DNA from: Nephrocerus scutellatus
Lineage: Eukaryota; Arthropoda; Insecta; Diptera; Pipunculidae
NCBI GenBank assembly: GCA_947095585.1
Contig: OX352763.1
Span: 17,657,462-17,721,461, forward strand
Length of the DNA stretch: 64,000 bases
Direction: 5' to 3'
The notes under the pieces are model-generated. The model saw nothing but the letters and a program-made list of their open reading frames with translations, was not told the DNA's origin and ran no database searches. Below, one piece after another: positions 56,045 through 64,000 of this stretch. The translations under genes were made by a program, and so were the position numbers. Numbering within the stretch: position 1 is the stretch's first letter; every line of letters starts with the position of its first letter.

Positions 56045-57480
56045 TTACATTTGCTCCCAGATGAAATCCCAGGAGCCACATTGTTTTAAAGTCAAGGATT
56101 AGAGTGATCCTAAAATTGGTTTTATTTTTTATTTAATCCATCTCTCGGTGAATCGTCAATGAGTCGCTTTTGAATTAAAATTTCTGCAGCAGAATTAGTA
56201 CTACAAGTCAGCAATGGTCGCTAAAGGACATTTTTTTCTTATTCAACAGAATTACATTCCTGAATTCCTTGCTCAGCCTAAAAAAGTTCCCCTTTCGAGC
56301 TTACTGATGACACATGTTAGACTAAAGTGACGCTTTTGATAAACAAAACGACCGATTGCATTGAATTACAACTTAAAAAAGCGTAGGATAAAATAAGAAC
56401 AAGTATAGATATCATTCCTTCTGAATAATGGCTGTTGTCCTTTTGCGCTTTCCTTAATTATCAAGCAGAAGGTTAACAAAGAGTATCGCGCCTAACATAC
56501 ACCGCCAACGCCGGGATAAAAAATTGGCAACAATTCCAGAGTCAAGAGTGTGCGGTGTGTTTTGTGTTCCACCCATACACACACAAACAGATAGATACGG
56601 TCATGTTTTGAGGGAAAATTGCAATTTGTTCACTGGAGAGCAAGGTCATTACTTATGCTTCCCCCAAAGGGGACACAATCGCTGATCCCATGCATACCAT
56701 CTGCAATTTACCATCCGCACGGCACACTGCACTCTGCACCCATCAACCACCACCACGAACACAAAATCACCAATCCTACTCGTGCTCTTCTTGTACGCTG
56801 TTGTTGTTCTTCGCTTCCTAAGCGCTTTAATTTCGTCTGGCGCAATTATTTCACTGAAGTGCAATAAGTTATGGCATCCGGTCATAAATTTGTCGACGGC
56901 AATTGTTTGCCTGACGCCGCATAGCAGTGGCGGCAAAACGGATAAGCGTGGAGTCAAATGTTTGACAACAAAAGTTAGAATTTGCTTCCGATACACTCGC
57001 GTGTACGAGTACACGATGTCTGAACTCTAAAGTCAGATGACCATGGCCCAACTGGAGCCATTGGGCATGATGGGCATCACGGTAAAAGCGCATAATAATA
57101 ATTATTAGAGAAGTACTCGTATGAGTGGAAGGCGCTAAGGCGAGCACTAAGAGGTGCAAGGTAATGCCAGAGTGCAGACGACGAGCGAGAGTGACACTCT
57201 TTAGCGTACAAATGGATGTCCATTCACAATCAACTGCGTCTGCTTTGGCTATTACGTTTAGATGCCTGCAGCAAAGAAAAACGGACTGAAGTAGCATTAC
57301 TAACGGTGGGATATGCGAAAGAAAGTCCAGGTAAATCTGTTTGAACAAAATGTTCCAATATTGTTATGTCAGTTTTACTGAAACTTTGCAATTTTAAATA
57401 TTAAAGTGCCTGACAAAGTATTGCAGGGTTCATCATCCTATGCGTAGTAAATTTAACCAGCTGAGACGAGCAGTCAGACA
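56045..57480. other. Spacer; no confident gene
   Basis: Overlapping open stretches on both strands (56619-57348) have no motif, and their codon use is not coding-like. Part of this region may be single-copy gene-flanking DNA. Confidence 0.45.
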
Positions 57481-57499
57481 TTAGCAGAAAAAGGGGAAG

Positions 57500-59480
57500 G
57501 AAAGGGGGGAACATGTCTGACAAAAATCAGAATATGAAATATATTACAGCTGTAATGCAAGACAACCTGTGCTCGGGGTGGGGTTTCTAGTCAGCAAAAT
57601 AATGAAACCCACCGTTATCGGCTTTGAAGCAGTAAATAAAAGGCAGCCTTCGCGTGCGGGCAGATTTAAAAACTTAAGCCTCATAAACGTTCACGCACCT
57701 ACAGAGGATTCCTCAGAGGATGAAAAAGAAGAATTCTTTAAATCAGTCGAACGGGAACTCCATGTTGTTGTTGTTCTTCTTCTTCTCTTCCTCAGTATGA
57801 TGTAAAAATCATTCTGGGGGATATGAATGCAAAAATAGGTAGGGAGCCAGTAATCAGGCAGTACATTGGCACCCATATCTTACACGAAAAAACTAATGAC
57901 AATGGGCAACGGTCCTAGAGATGGCTGCAAGAAATAGTTTGGTCGTTGCGAGTACAAAGCTTGCACGTAAAAATATTCAGACGTAAAAATATTCTCCTGG
58001 GAACGTACCGAGATGCCAACGTCGACTCGGACCACTATCTTGTTGGTATAGTGGTCCAAGTTAACATGGCTGCCCTTCGCAACGAAGAGACCAGAAACAA
58101 CTACGGTCAAGCGATAGAACTCGCCCTAAATGTAGGGAGAGTAAGTCTTGGAGCTGAGATGTCGGTCGTAGAAGAGAAATGGAAGAACTTAAGAATACTG
58201 TCATTAGTACTGCGACTACTGCCGTGGAGATCGGAATGACTGGTTCGATGACGAATGTAAGCTAAAGACTGGACGTAAGAATGCAACAATATCATAGAAC
58301 GCGGGTACGGGAAGGTAAATATATAAAGAGCTCAGAAGATATGAAAAGTCAGTTCACCGGCGAAAGAAAGCAGCATGGAAGAAGCATCTCGTCCCTGAAC
58401 TAGAATAGTGCAGAGAGCGAGGACCGCACGGAAGTTCTACCAAAGAGTCCGCGGTATGACCATACCATTCCACGCGTTGCAGATACTGCAAAGACAAGGA
58501 GGCTAGCTAATCTGATCGCTGATCTCAAAGGCATCTTAGAGCGGTGGTAATAGTACTTTCATGAGTTGCTAAATGGCCAGCTAATTTAGAAATTGGAGGC
58601 TCCACCAATGACCGAAGACAACACTATGCTGCCGCTATCAAGCATAGACGAATTTAGCAGAGGGATAAGTCGGCTCAAAAATAATAAGGCCACGGAATCA
58701 GATAGTATCCAAGCGGAGCTGATTAAAACAGTAGGTCCCGCAGGACAGCCCCCTACGTTTAAGTCATTATTGGTGCATACCAGTGTGGCTTTACCCCAGG
58801 CAAATCAACAACTGACCACAACACAGGTGATGGAAAAATGTCTGAAGTTTCAAAACTCACTACACCATAATTTTAAAGACTATAAAGCCGCATATGATAG
58901 CAAAGCCAGAGTAGAACTTTATAAATCCATGAGGGAATTCGGCATCCCAAATAAACTGACAGGTTGACTATTGCCAATTTTATAAGCCAAGTAAAAATAT
59001 CCGGATCACTATCAATCCTATTCAACATCTATATCGGGCACCGACAAGGGGATGGACTAGCCTGCATCCTCTTCAACCTGGTGAAAGGAACAATCCTCTA
59101 TAAGTCCATTCAGATACTGGTTTCCGCAGACGACATTGACATCGTTTGTAGAAACCAAAGAACTGTACAGGAAGCTTTCATTCAGACCAAGCGGGCGGCA
59201 CGAAATCTTGGGTTGCACATAAATGACAGCAAAACAAAGTACATGGTGGGCAAGTCTGTGAGTAGAAGATCTAATATTGGTCCCTCAATTAAAATAGTGG
59301 AGCGTGAATTTGAAGAACTGCATCCTTTAACTATCTCGGGTCAACTGTAGCCGCTGATAACAGCATGAAACCAGAAATACGCGTACGATTGCTCAAAGCC
59401 AACAAAGCCTACTTTAGTCTGTCATTTGCGGTAGGATTTATGGAACACGGTCATGGAAGGCCCATCAAGCTCTCGAAGCC
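57500..59480 (+). mobile_element. RTE-type LINE, most complete copy in the window
   Basis: Endonuclease part: VGFLVSKIMKPTVIGFEAVN, FKNLSLINVHAPTEDSSEDE, IILGDMNAKIG (after a disruption), then RNVDSDHYLVGIVVQVNMA-like blocks to about 58250. RT part: LTEELEAPPMTEDN-like start, ISRLKNNKATESDSIQAEL, FKDYKAAYDSKARVELYK, HRQGDGLACILFNL and SADDIDIVCRNQRTVQEAF (box SADD for YADD), then NDSKTKYMVGKSVSRRSNIG, ending near 59480 with RIYGTRSWK-type sequence. Many frameshifts; the finger region shows an internal deletion (58780-58860). Confidence 0.88.
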
Positions 59481-60875
59481 CACAAAACTTAAATAATTAA
59501 AAGCAAAATTAAAGGTCTTAAACCCAAAAGTATTCCAAGTCAATCAGAACTTCTGTCGACAGCTTACTTTTGCGACTTTTTTTTCCGACTTCCGACTTAA
59601 AGTTTTTATCCCATAGTTCGATTGGCCACTCTGATAGCTGGTTGCTTAGAAAAGAAGCAAAAAAGTAGCATACGCTTTGGGCCAACATAACCACGGACAC
59701 TGACATAGACTTTGAGCATAGTCCAGTGACTTCTAAATCTTCCGTAGGCTACTCGTGCATATGTAAATTTAAATTCGTATTTCCATCTCGTGCTGATGAC
59801 CTGCTGCCCGGGATTTTTTTTCAGCCATTTCCCAGGTGGATGTAGTACAATCGCGTAAGTACACTTTTAGAATGGAATGGTATCTATGGGAATCCTTTGC
59901 CGTCGTCGCGTCACGCCATTGCATGACTTATTTACAACATTCGATTGGCCATATTGGTCATTGCCTTTTCTAGACATTTTCCAACGCAATTCGTCCATCG
60001 CATTTGTGTCTTCCGGATGTACGAGGAGATCCCTACTCAGTTGGATTGATAGACATTGGATTGAATGCATCAGTCAATCATTGGCCTCGAGGGGATTTTC
60101 ATGTTAAATTGAAATTTGATTCAAGAAGAGATTTACCCTGTGAATAAATGAACAGGATGTACGGATGTACAACTGCATTGAACTAGCAGTGCATTGCATT
60201 GTTTTTGTAATCTTAAAGCTATCGACTGCTGATATTTTGTGTGCCTGAATGTTTTTCGTGATTGTTCTCCAGCAGCGTATTTCAGATGTCTTCAGACTCG
60301 AAATTGCTTATTTCTATTATTCTACACTTGAATAGAAATATAAAACTGGAACGTATTTCGTTATCTTAAAATAGAATCATAGAGAAGCTTCAGAAATTTT
60401 TGTAGCTCTTTTTCATATTCGGCATTTACATAGAGGACTCAAATAGGCTCGCATATGTAGCAGTCTTCATCGGAGCTTATAGAGTGTGGAATTGAACCGT
60501 GGTTATCCAGAAGGTTGGTGTCTTTTGAAAATAGTATTTTCAAGTTATACAGATCATTATATTTATAGATTTATATATTACTATCACTATACTAATTGGG
60601 CATGTCACTGCTTCAGTCACGCACAAAGTGGTTCTAAGACTGTGATGAAATTTCATCAGCATACCCTTTCAGTGGTTCAGAAGTTTTTAACCGAGACATA
60701 TGGGAAACAAGCGCTTTCAGCAGCATTTTCAAATAAAATTGAGAAATATTGTCCTTGTAAGACAATTGACATTAAATAAAATAATATTAGTATCGAGTCC
60801 ATGATTTTCTGGGTTGTTAATTGTAATTGTCATTAAATTAATTGATACAAACTAGGGCCCGTTTATTTGTATAGC
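59480..60875. other. Spacer; no gene seen
   Basis: Short frames only. A run at 59860-60110 is open on both strands without motif. Nothing assignable. Confidence 0.45.
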
Positions 60876-60884
60876 GGGCTGCGG

Positions 60885-61511
60885 CCACACTCGTGAATTG
60901 ATAATTGATTAATTGAGAGTACACTTTCCGATGAAAGGACGAAAGTAGAAAATTCACAATGCCGTTGTGCATCATGAATTTCTTATATATGTTTGACATG
61001 AATTGCACTCAATTGTTGGACACTAATGCTTTAATGGCAGTCCGAAACGTGCCAATTGCTCTCTCAATATCTGGACTATATTTTCTGAAGTCGTGGTCCT
61101 TGTGGGTATTACCTCGACCCATTTCGAGTATGCGTCAACAATGATTAGAAAGAATTTTTCTAGGAAAGGACAAGAAAAGTTAATATGCAGATGTTGCCAA
61201 AGTTGTTGCTGGTAAGCCCAAGCATGTAGTAGTAGTAGTACTTTTGTTGGGTCCGACTTAAATTCTGCACACTTAATACAGTTTCTGACCATTTCCTCAA
61301 TATCGCTATCTATTCCTGTCAACCAAATCATGTAATCCCGAGCTAAAGTATTCATCTTAAGTCTTTTCTTATGTGCAGCATGTAATTCATCGAAAATCTT
61401 CTTTTGCAGCGCTTTTGGAATCATTACCCATATTCTTTTAAGAATACCCCCCCATCTCGCAGCGAGAAATCGCTCAAAGGTTCTCCATTTGGATGAGGGT
61501 AACCGTTTCAT
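60885..61511 (-). mobile_element. Ty3/Gypsy integrase fragment, inactive
   Basis: On minus: a zinc-binding HHCC region (ELHAAHKKRLKMNTLARDY ... CIKCAEF), then the core HINFSCPFLEKFFLIIVDAY SKWVEV, then in a shifted frame VSNN, stop, VQFMSNIYKKF and HNGIVNFL. In Gypsy integrases the core reads HIDF and VSDNG; both catalytic Asp are Asn here, and a frameshift and stop separate the halves. RT, protease, gag and LTRs were not found nearby. Confidence 0.85.
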
Positions 61512-61559
61512 AATGCGATGTAATATTTTTGACAGACTGTTAAATATATCAACAACAAT

Positions 61560-63545
61560 TGTGTAAGTATGCGAAAAACTAAGCCCATGTGAGTGATAGC
61601 GACTAATCTCGGGTCGTTTAATAAATACATTTATGGCGCTAACATTTTAAAGAAGGAATCTTCTTTAGAATCCTATTATGTACCTACAGCCCTTAAGCCA
61701 TGTCATTGGTTGAAGATATCTAAAGAATCTACAACCAACTAAAGGATTTTGATTCTCCTGTCCTCTTAAGCCTCTTCACACATTATAAAAGATCAAGCTT
61801 CATTTAAAATGCAAACGTTTCCTTTATATATTCCCGATTGGGATTTAATTTTATTTGTACAGATGGAGGGGTATCTTTGGGTTCTTACAACGTTTTCAAC
61901 TGTTTAGTCAAAGTGGAGCATTCGCATTGGTTCTTCTATTTGTTAAGAGGTCCGTCTACCTATCCTTAGGTTGCCAATAATATTTGTTAGAAGATGTAAA
62001 AAAGTTTGTTAGTCTGTCAGTCATAAAAGTAGTCGACATTGGTTTTCTTGTAGGTAAACCATAGAGAGTGATGTTGAATAGCTCTCAATTACAGGTTAAC
62101 CTTCAAAACCCTAACAAATCACAAGGCCATTTTATAAACCGTCTTCCTGGTATAGGTTGATGCTGTCAGGAGGTCACTAACTACCGACTGTAGCTGATTC
62201 TTTATTATTTACTAAGTTGGCTCGTTTTCGGTGTCTCTCAGCGTTGTCGTCTGTCGTCGACGCCATTGAATTCATTATGGATGGATGGATGGATGAGATG
62301 GATGGACAACGACTGTGTGTAATTGTAAGCCATTCCCAAACTCATAGTCATCGACCGCCATCCAGATACTGGTTCGACGACCATTCAGCTTATGATTGCC
62401 TCCTAATGGTTTGATCATCTCTTGGTACTACAGATTTTTTTCGTCTTCCTTTCTTGAGATTGAAGGGAAACTTCTCTTTGTGTTTGCATTTTTGTTGTTG
62501 TCAATAGAAGCTGCTGCTGAAAAGCAGTGCCGTACTTCTCGACTTGGCAAAAGCCTTAGCTGCGTCGCCCGCCAACCGCCAATCAACGACCTGTTATGTG
62601 TGCTCAGTGCGACTGCGCGCCAACACCGTCGCTGGCACGTTGTCGTGATTTTCTCTCTGTCCTCGATCCTTTGTGATAGTACATTGCAGCGTTAGTAAGA
62701 GTATGTGCAATGTCTGCAAAGTCTTCCTACCAATAATTGTAGTGCTACTGCTCTTCACCGCGTCGTACTATACCAGGCAGCTCCAGTCAGTTTGTGGCTA
62801 CTGGATTTTATGTCTAAGCACACGGAGCTGACTGAGTAGCGCTGAAGCTAAATTTTGGTTGTTTTCTGTTCTGCTCTTTCAAGTCATGACGCTGCGGCGT
62901 CGGCGCGGCATCTATTGTGCAAGTTTTGTCGGTTGGCTCCGACCGGCCGGAGTGAGGTTTCCAATGTCACTTGAAATTCGGTTGTTTTGCCACAGGTCAG
63001 CAGCTACCTATATAATAATTCATATTTGCAATTTTTTTTTTGTTGAATTGCAAAGAAAAGGCTTTTGTCTGCTTCTGCTTCCGTTTTTTGTCTTTCAATT
63101 GGTTGCCTGTCTGTTACGCCTGATGCTGGCGCCAGTCGGCAGTACCGTTTTTTTTTCTCCACTTTATTTTTCTGGTTCGTGCCGCACACTTTTTTCTTGA
63201 TTTTACTGTGTCAATTGGAGCGTTTGGCCTTTATTGTAATTTTTAGTGGCATTCAACTTGGTGTGGGAAGCGATTTTTTTAACAAAAATTTCAAACAAGG
63301 AATTAGACATTAGTATTAGTTTAGCCAGTTAACGTACGTTTTATAATTTCGAGTTTTTCTGATAAGTCATACATAATATAGTAACTAATATTAATTCATT
63401 ATAATTTTTGGGTTTGTGAACGGGTTTTGCTCCTGGCCTTCCACAAAAAAAAACACATACCATCGATCCCGATTTCGAGTCAGCATTATCGATGTTCTAT
63501 GTTTATAGACTTTAAGGCCACCTGCATATTGAGCACTACATAGAG
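61560..63545. other. Spacer; possible gene-flanking DNA, no exon assigned
   Basis: A (GGAT)n run sits at about 62277-62308. 62500-63200 is mixed in GC with many stops in all frames over 110 codons and resembles 5' UTR or promoter DNA of flies, but I find no transcript model. Confidence 0.4.
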
Positions 63546-63549
63546 GAAC

Positions 63550-63720
63550 AGAGGTTTCAAGTGCACACAATGTTAGACTGAATGTCGCAAAATGTAAATG
63601 TGCTTCAATTAGATGAACCTTGTATGCCCTAAGAACCACGGCTACCACGCTATACTGTGATGTGCTGCACTTAATATGCGCGCTTAGCCTAAACTAGCCT
63701 ACAACAGCAAAGGCAGCGTA
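63550..63720 (+). repeat. Dispersed repeat related to 36600-37375
   Basis: CACACAATGTTAGACTGAAT, TATGCCCTAAGAACCACGGC and GTGCTGCACTTAATATGC match blocks at 36630 and 37290-37360, here without the intervening 0.6 kb. Confidence 0.6.
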
Positions 63721-64000
63721 GAACTTCGTTAAGACATAATAGAGAATTCGACATCTCAAATAATACAAACGACTTTTACCATGACCATTAGAATGAGTCA
63801 AGTAGACTTTCTGGAACCATCAACATCTATCTACAAAAAAAAAAGTTTTTGTTATTGAAAAATAGTTTGTCTTACGAGTATGTCTGAAAATATGACGCAA
63901 AGCGACCTAAAGCTAAATACTAAATTTGGGCCGCTTTGCGAAAGCGTCATAAGCCCAATTTGGTCACGGCACCGACTCTGATGCAATATTGCAAGTAATA

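Noticed and set aside
56619..57348. Overlapping long open stretches on both strands
   Set aside because: No motif, unusual residue make-up (runs of Val and Ile from AT/GT-rich DNA), and open in several frames at once.
1..64000. CRISPR array, operon, prophage or other prokaryotic system
   Set aside because: The window is eukaryotic with spliced genes; the short tandem repeats found are microsatellites and minisatellites, not spaced CRISPR repeats.

Overview
The window looks like a gene-poor, transposon-rich piece of an insect nuclear genome. Spliced genes with GT-AG introns, a pickpocket (DEG/ENaC) channel, an Ankle2 homologue without an N-terminal LEM domain, and a DD41D (rosa-type) mariner all point to a higher fly. 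A fruit fly (Tephritidae) is my best guess, but that is inference. The sequence is AT-rich outside exons, and most long open frames are transposon ORFs or chance frames.

Three host genes can be modelled exon by exon. (1) Positions 1-4426 (+): the 3' part of a TPR protein resembling the outer dynein arm docking protein TTC25/ODAD4, 7 exons visible, 5' end outside the window. (2) Positions 6142-19517 (-): a complete Ankle2, 10 coding exons, 1053 aa, convergent with gene 1; its 52-bp first coding exon lies 6.5 kb upstream of exon 2. (3) Positions 21215-30206 (-): a complete pickpocket-type sodium channel, 12 coding exons, 556 aa, in tandem behind Ankle2. Both complete models keep one reading frame across every junction. 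A broken piece of a GH38 alpha-mannosidase lies at 39871-40344 (-). I found no other convincing host gene in 30-64 kb.

The rest is mobile DNA. It includes an intact 1304-bp rosa-type mariner (23761-25064) plus three dead relatives; RTE-type LINE fragments; several RT/RNase H LINE families; five copies of a tRNA-derived SINE, two with perfect 14-bp target duplications; a second tRNA-like SINE; a dead Gypsy integrase; a probable LTR; a 488-bp foldback palindrome; dispersed repeats of unknown class; and microsatellites and minisatellites. Several insertions are nested, and some can be ordered in time from target duplications (RTE into LINE at 8.4-9.0 kb, SINE into LINE at 13.5-13.8 kb, a short element into LINE at 5.2-5.35 kb).

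The host introns carry much of this load: Ankle2 introns 1 and 8, ppk introns 2, 3 and 8, and TTC25-like introns 4 and 5. I did not find a new multi-gene system. The most useful leads are the intact mariner 42 bp from a ppk splice acceptor, the foldback element, the SINE family, and the microsatellite that serves as an Ankle2 polypyrimidine tract. Boundaries of degenerate elements are approximate, and clade names for LINEs come from motif reading only.
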